DNA of 64,000 nt from Spirosoma rhododendri (lineage in GTDB: Bacteria > Bacteroidota > Bacteroidia > Cytophagales > Spirosomataceae): assembly GCF_012849055.1 (NCBI RefSeq), contig NZ_CP051677.1:992001-1056000 (forward strand), given 5' to 3'. Positions 56,995-64,000 of this stretch are shown here, piece by piece. Both the position numbers and the translations under genes were made by a program. The notes below the pieces were generated by a model. It ran no database searches and was not told the DNA's origin. It saw only the letters and a program-made list of their open reading frames with translations. The stretch's first letter is position 1; each line of letters starts with the position of its first letter.

Positions 56995-57996
56995 ATGACT
57001 TATCATTTTTTCTGCATTGATGCCCACACCTGCGGCAACCCGGTTCGGGTTGTGACGGGCGGTAGCATTCCGTTTCTGCAAGGAGCCAACATGAGCGAGA
57101 AACGGCAGCACTTTATGCGCGAATTCGACTGGATTCGGCGGGGGCTGATGTTTGAGCCACGTGGCCACGATATGATGTCGGGGAGTATTTTGTACCCACC
57201 CACCGACCCGGCCAACGATGCGGGTGTGCTGTTTATCGAAACGTCGGGTTGCCTGCCGATGTGCGGGCACGGCACGATTGGTACCGTCACGGTCGCTATC
57301 GAGCAGAACCTGATTCAACCCAAAACGCCGGGCGTGCTCAATCTGGAAGTACCGGCTGGGCTGGTGCGGGCGGAATACGTGCAGGAAGGCAACAAGGTAC
57401 AGTCGGTGAAGATCACGAACATCAAATCGTATCTGGCCGCTGAAAACCTGACCGTCGACTGCCCCGACCTGGGCGAACTAACGGTCGACGTGGCGTATGG
57501 CGGCAACTTCTACGCTATCGTTGATCCGCAGCCCAACTTCCCCGGTCTGGAGCACTACACCGCCGATCAGCTTGTCGGCTGGGCGCGCACGATGCGGACA
57601 CGGATGAACGAAAAATACACCTTCGTGCATCCCGAAAACCCGACGATCAACGGCCTGAGCCACGTACTCTGGACGGGTAAGCCGCTGAAGGAAACGTCGA
57701 CGGCCCGCAACGCGGTATTCTACGGCGACAAAGCCATCGACCGCTCACCCTGCGGTACCGGCACGTCGGCCCGTATGGCGCAGTGGTTCGCCAAAGGGCG
57801 GATGCAGCCCGGCGACGTATTTGTTCACGAAAGCATCATCGGTTCGATTTTCAACGGGCGTATCGAAGCAGTTACGGAGCTGGCGGCTACGCCCGCCATT
57901 ATCCCCAGTATCGAAGGCTGGGCCAAAATACACGGTTACAACCACCTCATCCTCAACGACGACGATCCATACGTCCACGGGTTTCAGGTGATTTAA
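56995..57996 (+). CDS. proline racemase family protein, likely 4-hydroxyproline epimerase
   Basis: From ATG 56995 the protein has 333 residues. It has both catalytic Cys of the family, in LPMCGHGTIG and in RSPCGTGTSARMAQ, so it is an epimerase or racemase and not the Cys/Thr dehydratase type. Other family features are DAHTCGNPVRVVTGG near the start and DVAYGGNFYAIVD. The neighbours, a DapA-like deaminase and an FAD oxidase, point to 4-hydroxyproline epimerase, converting trans-4-hydroxy-L-proline to cis-4-hydroxy-D-proline. A longer frame upstream runs through the repeat and is not credible as coding. The substrate assignment is inference from neighbourhood. Confidence 0.88.
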   Translation: MTYHFFCIDAHTCGNPVRVVTGGSIPFLQGANMSEKRQHFMREFDWIRRGLMFEPRGHDMMSGSILYPPTDPANDAGVLFIETSGCLPMCGHGTIGTVTVAIEQNLIQPKTPGVLNLEVPAGLVRAEYVQEGNKVQSVKITNIKSYLAAENLTVDCPDLGELTVDVAYGGNFYAIVDPQPNFPGLEHYTADQLVGWARTMRTRMNEKYTFVHPENPTINGLSHVLWTGKPLKETSTARNAVFYGDKAIDRSPCGTGTSARMAQWFAKGRMQPGDVFVHESIIGSIFNGRIEAVTELAATPAIIPSIEGWAKIHGYNHLILNDDDPYVHGFQVI

Positions 57997-58008
57997 TTTT
58001 GAGTGATA

Positions 58009-58069
58009 GAATGATAGAATGATTGAATGAATGAGCTGACGCCAGCACTATTCAATCATTCTATCATTC
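58009..58069. repeat. inverted repeat, family C copy 2
   Basis: Arms 58009-58028 and 58050-58069 are exact 20-base complements, beginning GAATGATAGAATGATTGAAT, loop of 21 bases. It shares words with copy 1 and lies between the epimerase and the oxidase genes, 21 bases before the latter's ATG. The left arm is preceded by extra TGATAGAA units. Confidence 0.8.
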
Positions 58070-58090
58070 AAAATTCAATCATTGCAAACC

Positions 58091-59332
58091 ATGCACATCG
58101 GTATTATTGGCGGGGGCATTATTGGCCTTTGCTCGGCGTATTACCTGCATAAGGCAGGGCACCGCGTGACGCTGCTCGATCAGGACACCATTGCCGACGG
58201 TTGCTCGTTTGGCAATGCCGGGATGATCGTACCCAGCCACATTATCCCGCTGGCGCAGCCCGGCATGATCTCGAAAGGGATGCGCTGGATGCTTAATTCG
58301 ACCAGCCCGTTTTACGTCAAACCCCGGCTCGATCTGGATTTGGCGCGCTGGGGATGGCTGTTCTACCGCCATGCTAACGATGCCCACGTGCAGCGGTCGA
58401 TTCCGGCCCTGCGCGATTTGAGTCTGCTCAGCAAAACGCTGTATCAGGATCTGGCCGCCAACGGCGACCTCGATTTCGAGTGGCAGGAGCGCGGCCTGCT
58501 GATGCTTTATAAAACGGCGGGTGCCGAGCACGAAATGGCCGAAGAAGCTGACGTTGCCAACCGGGCGGGCATCGAAGCGCAACTGCTCAACGGGCAGCAG
58601 GTGCAGGATCTGGAGCCCGACGTACAGGTCAACGTGCGGGGTGGCATTTTCTACCCCGGCGACGCCCACCTCAATCCCACCGAACTGATTCGGTCGCTGG
58701 TAGCCTACCTACGGACCAACGGCGTAACGATACTGGAAAACCGCACTGTCACGGGCTTTGGCAAAACGGGTAACCACGTCACATCAATTCAAACGGCGGA
58801 GGGAGCCGTGTCGGTCGATACCGTTGTCGTAGCGGGTGGCGCTTGGTCGCCGGGCATCAGCAAGCAGCTGGGTTTGAATCTGTCGTTGCAGGGCGGAAAG
58901 GGGTACAGCTTTATGGTGCGGGGACTAAAAAACAACGTACGCGTACCGGCTATTATGCTCGAAGCCCGCGCCACGGCAACCCCAATGGGCCAGGACCTAC
59001 GCTTTGCGGGTACCCTCGAAGTGGCCGGTACCGACATGACCGTAAATATGAACCGCGTGCGGGGTATCGTACAGTCGATCAACAATTACTATCCTGAAAT
59101 TGAAGTTAGCCTGCCGAAGGTTGAGGCTGTCTGGCGTGGCCTGCGCCCCTGCTCTCCCGACGGACTGCCGTATATCGGGCGTACAGGCCGGTTCGATAAC
59201 GTCGTTCTGGCAACGGGCCACGGCATGATGGGTCTGAGTCTCGGACCTGCCACTGGCAAACTCGTCAGCGAAGCCGTGGGTGAAAAGGTCGACAGCATGG
59301 CTATCGACGCTTTCAACCCCGACCGGTTTTAA
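58091..59332 (+). CDS. FAD-dependent D-amino acid dehydrogenase (likely D-hydroxyproline)
   Basis: From ATG 58091 the 413-residue product has the FAD-binding loop HIGIIGGGIIGLCSAYYLHK, the family motif FGNAGMIVPSHIIPLAQPG with the N-A-G-M pattern of DadA, the middle region VRGGIFYPGDAHLNPTELIR and the C-terminal LRPCSPDGLPYIGRTG and ATGHGMMGLSLGPATGKLV. These fit the DadA/D-hydroxyproline dehydrogenase group. It should oxidise cis-4-hydroxy-D-proline to pyrroline-4-hydroxy-2-carboxylate, feeding the DapA-like deaminase. It works at the inner membrane, passing electrons to quinones. A TTG three codons earlier is not preferred. No alpha-ketoglutarate semialdehyde dehydrogenase is seen in the window. 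Confidence 0.88.
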   Translation: MHIGIIGGGIIGLCSAYYLHKAGHRVTLLDQDTIADGCSFGNAGMIVPSHIIPLAQPGMISKGMRWMLNSTSPFYVKPRLDLDLARWGWLFYRHANDAHVQRSIPALRDLSLLSKTLYQDLAANGDLDFEWQERGLLMLYKTAGAEHEMAEEADVANRAGIEAQLLNGQQVQDLEPDVQVNVRGGIFYPGDAHLNPTELIRSLVAYLRTNGVTILENRTVTGFGKTGNHVTSIQTAEGAVSVDTVVVAGGAWSPGISKQLGLNLSLQGGKGYSFMVRGLKNNVRVPAIMLEARATATPMGQDLRFAGTLEVAGTDMTVNMNRVRGIVQSINNYYPEIEVSLPKVEAVWRGLRPCSPDGLPYIGRTGRFDNVVLATGHGMMGLSLGPATGKLVSEAVGEKVDSMAIDAFNPDRF

Positions 59333-59373
59333 CGACACTGCCTATCCACCACCAGTACCTTCGCCTACAGCCG

Positions 59374-60171
59374 TTACCGGGTTGTGGGCGAATGCGTTTT
59401 GGCGTATTTGACAGCGTCGATAAAGGGCGCAACCCACACATCGGCTTCGTGCTGTTTTAGGTAGCGTATTAGCTTGTTATGTTCAGGCAACGCCACGTTC
59501 AGCGAATGCCCACCGCCGACGCCGTGAAACAGGAAAACCAGTAGCGAATTGCTCGCCTGTGCCTGCCTGACGAGTTCGATAAGCTGCTCACCCGTCTGAT
59601 CGACGATTGAGTACGAACCAATATCCGCGTAGTTGAGCTGACCTATTGGTTTCATCTCGGAGCGTACGCCACGAGCCGCCACAAACTTGCTCTCGATGGG
59701 TTTATAATAATCGACACCCCCGATTTTCGTATCGCCACAGGGGTAAGCAAATGTGCGCTCCGTTTTGCCGTCGATCGTTTGCAACAGCACGTTCATCATA
59801 CCGATTTCGTCGGTCATGCGCTGCACCGTATACTTGCTCATGTCTTTGTTCGGGTTGACCCACTCCCGGCCCGGCTGATTGCCCAGACAGGGGTGAAACA
59901 ATGTATGATTACCCAATTCATGGCCTTTTCGCGCAGCGGCCCGCCAGCGATCGATGTTGCTTACGTAGCCGGGGAAATAACCCGACAGGTAGAACGTGCC
60001 CTTCAGGCCCAATGAGTCGAGCAGCGGTACAACGTTGGTCAGGTGAACATCAAGCGCGTCGTCGTACGTCAGCACCACCGCGCATTTTTTTCCATTCCAG
60101 CCGGTAGTAGTCTGCGCTACCCCCAGCGTGTGTACGATCAGTAACGTAACGATCGTCAGTAGTTTATTCAT
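59374..60171 (-). CDS. secreted polysaccharide deacetylase family protein
   Basis: This 265-residue protein begins with a signal peptide (MNKLLTIVTLLIVHTLGVAQ). The NodB-like motifs are KCAVVLTYDDALDVHLTN (metal-binding Asp) and HELGNHTLFHPC (two His), then GTFYLSG, and FAYPCGDTKIGG. The metal triad D-H-H is thus present. It would remove acetyl groups from a surface polysaccharide or chitin-like glycan in the periplasm or outside. A good Bacteroidota promoter lies upstream. The product is convergent with the FAD enzyme gene. Some members of this family are inactive, but the metal residues look intact here. Confidence 0.9.
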   Translation of the reverse strand: MNKLLTIVTLLIVHTLGVAQTTTGWNGKKCAVVLTYDDALDVHLTNVVPLLDSLGLKGTFYLSGYFPGYVSNIDRWRAAARKGHELGNHTLFHPCLGNQPGREWVNPNKDMSKYTVQRMTDEIGMMNVLLQTIDGKTERTFAYPCGDTKIGGVDYYKPIESKFVAARGVRSEMKPIGQLNYADIGSYSIVDQTGEQLIELVRQAQASNSLLVFLFHGVGGGHSLNVALPEHNKLIRYLKQHEADVWVAPFIDAVKYAKTHSPTTR

Positions 60172-60187
60172 AGTGACAACAGAAGAG

Positions 60188-60217
60188 CAAATCTAACGCG
60201 GCTTACTGACTACCAAA
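60188..60217 (-). promoter_or_regulatory. Bacteroidota-type promoter for deacetylase gene
   Basis: On the minus strand TTTG (60214-60217) is followed after 18 bases by TAGATTTG (60188-60195), matching the -33 TTTG and -7 TAnnTTTG elements with a fitting spacer. It ends 17 bases before the deacetylase ATG. Confidence 0.65.
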
Positions 60218-60290
60218 CCGAAAAAGCACGCAACCCCGACGGCTACGTGCTTTACTACGCCCGTCGGCGGATTGAATAGCACCGAAAAGG

Positions 60291-60602
60291 CTACACCGAC
60301 TCGGCAGCACCCGGCATCAGGCCCGTTTGCAGAAACTGTTCGACGGCCTGCCGCGACACCGAACCATACGAAACAGTCTTTGCCGCATTTGTATCGGTAA
60401 AATCGACTTCGTAGGCGTCCTCGCTGACCTCGCGGATAGCTACCGTCGCCAGTTTACCTGCTCGTTCGCCCTTCCCCTCTGTGGTGAACAGAAACGTCTG
60501 TGGCTGCGGCACGATCAGGTTCAGATCCCTCACCGTATACGACCCCAGCACTTGCCCACCCTCGTTCTTCCGCGTTTGTATATACTCGAATAGATCTGTC
60601 AT
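60291..60602 (-). CDS. small protein of unknown function
   Basis: This 103-residue protein begins MTDLFEYIQTRKNEGGQVLG and has alternating beta segments (YTVRDLNLIVPQPQTFLFTT, LATVAIREVSEDAYEVDFTD) followed by a short helix (RQAVEQFLQTGLM). No signal peptide, no membrane part and no motif I recognise. Codon use is like the neighbours, which supports a real gene. It stands alone between two single genes. It could be a small cytosolic beta-barrel; nothing more can be said. Confidence 0.55.
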   Translation of the reverse strand: MTDLFEYIQTRKNEGGQVLGSYTVRDLNLIVPQPQTFLFTTEGKGERAGKLATVAIREVSEDAYEVDFTDTNAAKTVSYGSVSRQAVEQFLQTGLMPGAAESV

Positions 60603-60964
60603 ACTAACAGAAACCGATACATAGCGGCAATGTTATTTCGCTTTTCCGAAAACAAGGCAGGGCAATCCGCTTTCCTCGAATGCCTGTCCAGCAGCCGTTC
60701 TGCATGACCTGGTAATGTTATCCCTAGCTTCTGTTAACACATTCCCGGCTACCAGCTAGTTGGAAACCCAACCCCAAACGTTCATCAATACAAGTCGCAA
60801 CGAGTACCGTCTCGACTCCTGATTTGGCCATGGTTGTAACATCGACCTTCCTTTTTCGGCCGAACTGGTTCGATACATTACCATTCATCGAATACTGGGG
60901 CACATCACTTTCCGGAGCGCCTACTTTTGATCCGTTGGTTACGAATTCAATTACCCCCGAACCT
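60603..60964. other. intergenic region without clear gene
   Basis: This 362-base gap holds the upstream sequence of the small gene at 60965. A longer frame in the same reading (from ATG 60824) is possible but its first 47 residues look unlike protein. No repeat or RNA is recognised. Confidence 0.4.
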
Positions 60965-61288
60965 ATGCACGCTTCATCTTCCACCAACTCATCAGCGATT
61001 CCAACGCAGGCTCCACTTGGACAGCTCATCCAGATACTGCTCAATCTCGCCAGTCCCGGTACGGCCTGTTATCAGGCCCACCAACTGCGCTCAGATGGTG
61101 TGTACCGGGTCGTTGTTCGTACGGTGAATGGCTTTCAGCTTGTCAGCATTCCGGCTCCGGCTTTGTTATTGGCCGAACTAGGTATCCTGGTTGATTCTGA
61201 CCGCTACACGATCAGCCAGCAACTGGGACGGGCCGACGAAAAGGTAAACGTCGTTGACCAGCTCGTATCGCTGGCTCACGTAAACTAA
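60965..61288 (+). CDS. small protein of unknown function
   Basis: From ATG 60965 the product has 107 residues: a Ser/Thr-rich start (MHASSSTNSSAIPTQAPLGQ), a helix with GTACYQAHQLRSDG, strands YRVVVRTVNGFQLVSIPAPA and a helix LLLAELGILVDSDRY with QQLGRADEKVNVVDQLVSLA. There is no signal peptide. The ATG at 60824 would add 47 residues that look low-complexity. No family recognised. Function unknown. Confidence 0.5.
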   Translation: MHASSSTNSSAIPTQAPLGQLIQILLNLASPGTACYQAHQLRSDGVYRVVVRTVNGFQLVSIPAPALLLAELGILVDSDRYTISQQLGRADEKVNVVDQLVSLAHVN

Positions 61289-61732
61289 CGGATGTTTCTG
61301 TAGGGGTGGCTAGGTACGCTTGATCGATCGACCCTTTATAAGCCGCTGGCAGCACAGGCAGGCCACCTTTTGGCCCGTCCCTAAACGGCGTTCTTCGACC
61401 GGTATGAGTGCTGCATGAATGCACTCGGCAGTAGTATGATAAACCAGCTGCTTCAGGCAGTGGAACGGGCTAAGTTGTGTCATTGCTCGTATTGGTGTCA
61501 AGGAAAAGTGGTGCTTACGTATTTACTCTACCATTTTAGTGCCGCTTATTCACCAAATACCACCTTTTGTTACCTAAAAGTGCACATTAGCTAATTCGGT
61601 ATTTACCCAATTACAAAAACACCCCATTTTCGGTTGATTACCCCCCGCTGTCGGTCATTCATCGAATGATCCCCTCCTACCCCCTGTTGAGAAGCCAACT
61701 TTGGTCAAGCAAACGCAAAAACGACCAAAGAA
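61289..61732. other. intergenic region with weak small frame and an inverted repeat
   Basis: A 57-codon minus frame (ATG 61483 to stop at 61310) encodes a small peptide with VACLCCQRLIKGR, which could be a zinc knuckle, but support is weak. At 61699-61730, CTTTGGTC and GACCAAAG are perfect 8-base arms 16 bases apart that end 2 bases before the lyase ATG and may fold over its start. The rest holds nothing I recognise. Confidence 0.35.
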
Positions 61733-62635
61733 ATGCTCCTCAACACCGCTACCGCCCCCCTGCTGAACACCCTCCGCACCCTGTTGCTGCTGGTTGTCGT
61801 AAGCGCAGGTCTGATGAGCTGCTCACAGTCGGAAAACGTTGCTCCCCAAAGCCAAATCACCACCGCCGACGCGTCGGCCCGCCCCGGTTCATCGGTTATC
61901 AACAACGACGGTTTCGAAGGCAGCTGGTTCTCTAACTTCTGGATTCCTGAGCTGCGCACCGCTACCGCCGGTACGATCAGCACCGACCACAGCCGCTCGG
62001 GCAAGCAATCGATGCGCTTCAGCTGGACACCCGCTCAGTACGACGGCACCAACCCCTCGGCTCACTCGGAACTGGGCACCGACGCGCTGAAGAATGGTGA
62101 AGTTGAGCGTTGGTACGGTTACAGTGTTTACATGCCAGCGGCTAAGATGGCCAATGACAATGAGCCTATCGTTTTCAGCCAGTGGCACGGTGTGGCCAAC
62201 CCCGGCGAAGAAGATACCTTTCCTCCACTGGCCTTCTACCTGGAAGGGGGCAACCAGATCAAAGCTTATTACCGCTCGTCAAACGTAGCCATCACCAAAG
62301 CCCAGCAGATGCCAACCGCCCAGACCATCCTGCGTTTAGGCACGGCCACCTACGATAAATGGGTTGACTACGTAGTGCACATCAAGTGGGATCCAAGCGG
62401 CAACACGGGCATCCTGGAGATCTGGCAGGACGGCAAGCAGGTAGCCAACGAGCGGAACATCAACATCGGCTACCCACAGAAGTACAAGCCTTACTGGAAA
62501 GCCGGTATCTACGCCTGGACGGGCAAGTCGAAGTACGCTGAGCGGGTTCTGTACTACGACGACGTAACGATCGGCAAAGCCACGGCCACCTACGAAACAG
62601 TAAAGCCAGGCCAAACCAACGACATCGCCCGGTAA
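61733..62635 (+). CDS. polysaccharide lyase-like lipoprotein
   Basis: This 300-residue protein has an N-terminal signal peptide with lipobox LMSCSQ (Cys near residue 24). The mature part shows a jelly-roll heparin-lyase/alginate-lyase-like pattern: IINNDGFEGSWFSNFW, KQSMRFSWTPAQYDGTNPSA, HSELGTDALKNGEVERWYGY, PIVFSQWHGVANPGEEDTFP, LAFYLEGGNQIKAYYRS and WVDYVVHIKWDPSGNTGILE. The HSEL and FSQWH segments are typical of the polysaccharide lyase families of this fold (PL14/PL20 group). It likely cuts a uronic-acid polysaccharide at the cell surface. Which substrate, glucuronan or alginate, cannot be read. A strong terminator follows. Confidence 0.82.
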   Translation: MLLNTATAPLLNTLRTLLLLVVVSAGLMSCSQSENVAPQSQITTADASARPGSSVINNDGFEGSWFSNFWIPELRTATAGTISTDHSRSGKQSMRFSWTPAQYDGTNPSAHSELGTDALKNGEVERWYGYSVYMPAAKMANDNEPIVFSQWHGVANPGEEDTFPPLAFYLEGGNQIKAYYRSSNVAITKAQQMPTAQTILRLGTATYDKWVDYVVHIKWDPSGNTGILEIWQDGKQVANERNINIGYPQKYKPYWKAGIYAWTGKSKYAERVLYYDDVTIGKATATYETVKPGQTNDIAR

Positions 62636-62740
62636 GCCACCACACTGCCCGCCTACGGATAAATCCCGTGCAGTGTCAACCGTCTAAGCTGTAGCTATAG
62701 CGATGAACAGAAGGAAGCGGAACGGATCAGAACACCTTCC

Positions 62741-62780
62741 AACGAAAAGCCCCGTCAGCTACTGAGCGGGGCTTTTCGTT
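62741..62780. terminator. rho-independent terminator
   Basis: Perfect 14-base stem (AACGAAAAGCCCCG at 62741-62754 and its complement at 62767-62780), loop of 12, with a TTTT run in the second arm. It follows the lyase gene by 105 bases. Confidence 0.75.
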
Positions 62781-62849
62781 TACCGATCGAAAAGAAGTGT
62801 AGAGGTAGGTCTACTCCGTGTGAAGGCGTACACTTACAGGCCAAACCAA

Positions 62850-63079
62850 ATGATCGTAAAAGAAAACGATTAGGCAGTGCACTGACTTTTATTGGCTGGC
62901 TTATAATCTTTAGCGTGGCCGATGATACGATTACCAAATTTCTTCACCCTGTACCAGACACCCACAGTCCAGAACCCTTTTCGGCTCATTGGATTGGTGC
63001 AGTGTTGGCAAAGCTGATATGCATCGGTCTGGCCATAACCGCGATTCACTACTATAGAATTTTCCGAGAGAGGTCGTAG
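62850..63079 (+). pseudogene. small two-helix membrane protein, frame broken near start
   Basis: After ATG 62850 the frame stops at once (MIVKEND then TAG), but the next frame is open from the same place to TAG 63077-63079 and reads KRLGSALTFIGWLIIFSVAD (first membrane helix), then a loop TKFLHPVPDTHSPEPFSAHW, then IGAVLAKLICIGLAITAIHY (second helix) and YRIFRERS. Adding one A in the run at 62863-62866 joins the two parts into a 76-residue membrane protein. Length, hydrophobic pattern and the terminator beyond its stop support a real gene. The frame break may be a sequencing error or real loss. The minus frame at 62870-63151 is a shadow of this gene. Confidence 0.5.
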
Positions 63080-63141
63080 AATATCTACGTATGGCCAGGG
63101 GACTTCAACTACTTGCGTCAGGACACGTATCAGTAGAAATG

Positions 63142-63181
63142 AAAAAAGCACCTAGCGTATGAGGCTAAGTGCTTTGCTTTT
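63142..63181. terminator. bidirectional terminator between small gene and tRNA
   Basis: AAAGCACCTAGC at 63145-63156 pairs with GCTAAGTGCTTT at 63164-63175 (one mismatch), with T-runs on both sides. It can end the tRNA transcript on the minus strand and that of the small membrane protein gene on the plus strand. Confidence 0.75.
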
Positions 63182-63186
63182 AGTAG

Positions 63187-63261
63187 TGGGAGTTGACGGG
63201 TTCGAACCGCCGACCCTCTGCTTGTAAGGCAGATGCTCTGAACCAGCTGAGCTAAACTCCC
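63187..63261 (-). tRNA. tRNA-Val (anticodon UAC)
   Basis: 75 bases on the minus strand. Acceptor stem GGGAGTT/AACTCCC, discriminator A, D stem GCTC/GAGC, anticodon stem TCTGC/GCAGA with loop CTTACAA, anticodon TAC, and T loop TTCGAAC with stem GGCGG/CCGTC. The last three bases CCA are not encoded. It reads GUA and probably GUG valine codons. A promoter with TAnnTTTG lies 37 bases upstream. Confidence 0.96.
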
Positions 63262-63297
63262 TTCTTATTTCCCGCCCGTTGTCGTCGTTTGGGAGTG

Positions 63298-63329
63298 CAA
63301 ATATAGGCGTGTACTGGCGGGTTTTGCAA
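63298..63329 (-). promoter_or_regulatory. putative promoter of tRNA-Val
   Basis: Minus strand TTG (63327-63329), 21-base spacer, TATATTTG (63298-63305), matching the Bacteroidota -33/-7 pattern. It lies 37 bases before the tRNA 5' end. Confidence 0.6.
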
Positions 63330-63389
63330 GCGTTAGACTGAAAAAAAACGGACTTTTTTGCAAGTCACTAAGAATCAGCACCGCTTAGC

Positions 63390-64000
63390 CTACTCAAAAT
63401 TCAGATACAACGTCACGCTGTGCGTTGTCAGGCGGTTGATGCCTATACCAGCCGCGTTGGTGGTGGGGCGATAAAGGTTAATCAGGCCGTGGGAGAAGCG
63501 AATTTCGGGGGCGAACTTGAAAAACTCGAAAAACTGCTCGAAGCCTACTCCATACTCAACTGCTAAGTCCATCGTGCCGGTGCTGAGCCGGCTGGCACTC
63601 TGCTGTTCGTTACGCCGTACGTTGGTTTCGACGCTGAAAGCGCCCCCCGCCAAGAAATACATGCGTGAGTTGTTGCGCCGTTCTGACTTGTATTTCAATA
63701 ATACCGGGAAGTCGAGCCAGGTCGACTCACGGACCTCGGTACGCGATGCACTGTTGGGGTAGTCGTACTGTACTTCGCGGCTCATCAGCGTTACTGATGG
63801 TGTCGTACGCAGATCAAACCGGTCGTTGAGAAACGCGTTGACCACAAACCCAACCCGGAAGTTGGGGCGGTTCGGCGACTGAATCCTGTAGGCGGAGTCG
63901 GCGGTCAGGAACGCCGGGCTGTGGCCCACGCTGAACCGGCTGACAGGCATGGCGAAAAAGAAACCGTAGTGGATTTCCTTATCATCGTAGTGCTCCAGGT
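63390..64000 (-). CDS. porT: PorT-like outer membrane protein (partial, N-terminus outside window)
   Basis: The minus frame is open from the right edge of the window, giving about 203 C-terminal residues. It begins LEHYDDKEIHYGFFFAMPVS, then RFSVGHSPAFLTADSAYRIQ, PNRPNFRVGFVVNAFLNDRF, TWLDFPVLLKYKSERRNNSR and RMYFLAGGAFSVETNV, and ends as a beta-barrel with HSVTLYLNFE. The YDDK-x-x-YGFFF start is characteristic of PorT, an outer-membrane barrel needed for assembly of the type IX secretion system. The signal peptide is outside the window. The family call is good; the functional label as PorT rather than another PorT-family barrel is inference. Confidence 0.8.
   Translation of the reverse strand, partial: LEHYDDKEIHYGFFFAMPVSRFSVGHSPAFLTADSAYRIQSPNRPNFRVGFVVNAFLNDRFDLRTTPSVTLMSREVQYDYPNSASRTEVRESTWLDFPVLLKYKSERRNNSRMYFLAGGAFSVETNVRRNEQQSASRLSTGTMDLAVEYGVGFEQFFEFFKFAPEIRFSHGLINLYRPTTNAAGIGINRLTTHSVTLYLNFE

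Noticed and set aside
61310..61483. 57-codon minus frame with a CLCC motif
   Set aside because: Could be a tiny zinc-binding protein, but there is no promoter, family match or neighbour context; left as a note only.
62870..63151. 93-codon minus-strand frame next to tRNA-Val
   Set aside because: The plus strand of the same stretch reads as a two-helix membrane protein and the minus product looks unlike protein; it also runs into the terminator.
1..64000. CRISPR array, insertion sequence or prophage
   Set aside because: The repeats are inverted hairpins and not regularly spaced direct repeats; no transposase, integrase or phage structural gene is readable.

Overview
The window is about 64 kb of chromosome from a GC-rich member of the Bacteroidota, most like the Cytophagales and the Spirosoma/Fibrella group. 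This rests on two SusC/SusD outer-membrane pairs, a PorT-like barrel protein of the type IX secretion apparatus, Bacteroidota-type promoters (TAnnTTTG -7 boxes), absence of obvious Shine-Dalgarno sites, and abundant glycoside hydrolases. I see no prophage, insertion sequence or CRISPR array. The taxonomic call is inference from gene content.

Layout. 1-1582: end of fumarylacetoacetase and a flavin-reductase-fold protein (aromatic amino acid breakdown). 1648-3656: endonuclease III and an OmpA-type envelope protein. 3798-13480: two SusC/SusD pairs on the minus strand with no enzyme or regulator beside them. 13871-16687: patatin lipase, a metallo-beta-lactamase-fold gene with a frameshift, a small membrane protein and a Crp-family regulator. 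16807-19146: cytochrome b plus sulfite-oxidase-type molybdoenzyme, then a DUF1223 protein. 19454-24486: minus-strand group with two zinc alcohol dehydrogenases, an SRPBCC protein, a royal-jelly-like beta-propeller and a frameshifted conserved gene. 25160-36096: sugar breakdown (GH78, sugar epimerase-like protein, MFS carrier, GH36, GH97), with a YpdA-type reductase inside. 36268-42779: a CdiA-C-like nuclease fold protein, uvrB, and a four-gene minus-strand cassette (leaderless S8 protease, pre-ATP-grasp half-protein, ATP-grasp ligase, small acidic protein). 42909-45837: divergent MFS carrier and trehalase. 45925-54795: outer-membrane and stress genes, glpD placed between ygiB-like and ygiC-like genes, fasciclin, chloride channel, esterase, and a DUF3140/DUF2945 pair. 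54972-59332: an AraC regulator divergent from a three-enzyme set that fits hydroxyproline catabolism. 59374-64000: polysaccharide deacetylase, small unknown genes, a lipoprotein polysaccharide lyase, a small two-helix membrane protein hidden by a frame break, tRNA-Val(UAC) and partial porT.

The most interesting candidate system is the protease/ATP-grasp cassette at 38996-42779: its gene order suggests peptide or protein modification followed by cleavage in the cytoplasm, but no substrate is proven. Other points of note are several families of perfect inverted repeats between genes (arms of 20-36 bp), one of which has palindromes nested in each arm and occurs at both ends of the window, and three single-base frame breaks next to homopolymers, which may be sequencing errors or real decay.

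Start codons were chosen as the ATG that best fits the protein; many longer frames begin only with GTG or TTG and were trimmed. Motif and family assignments come from reading the translations, not from database searches.
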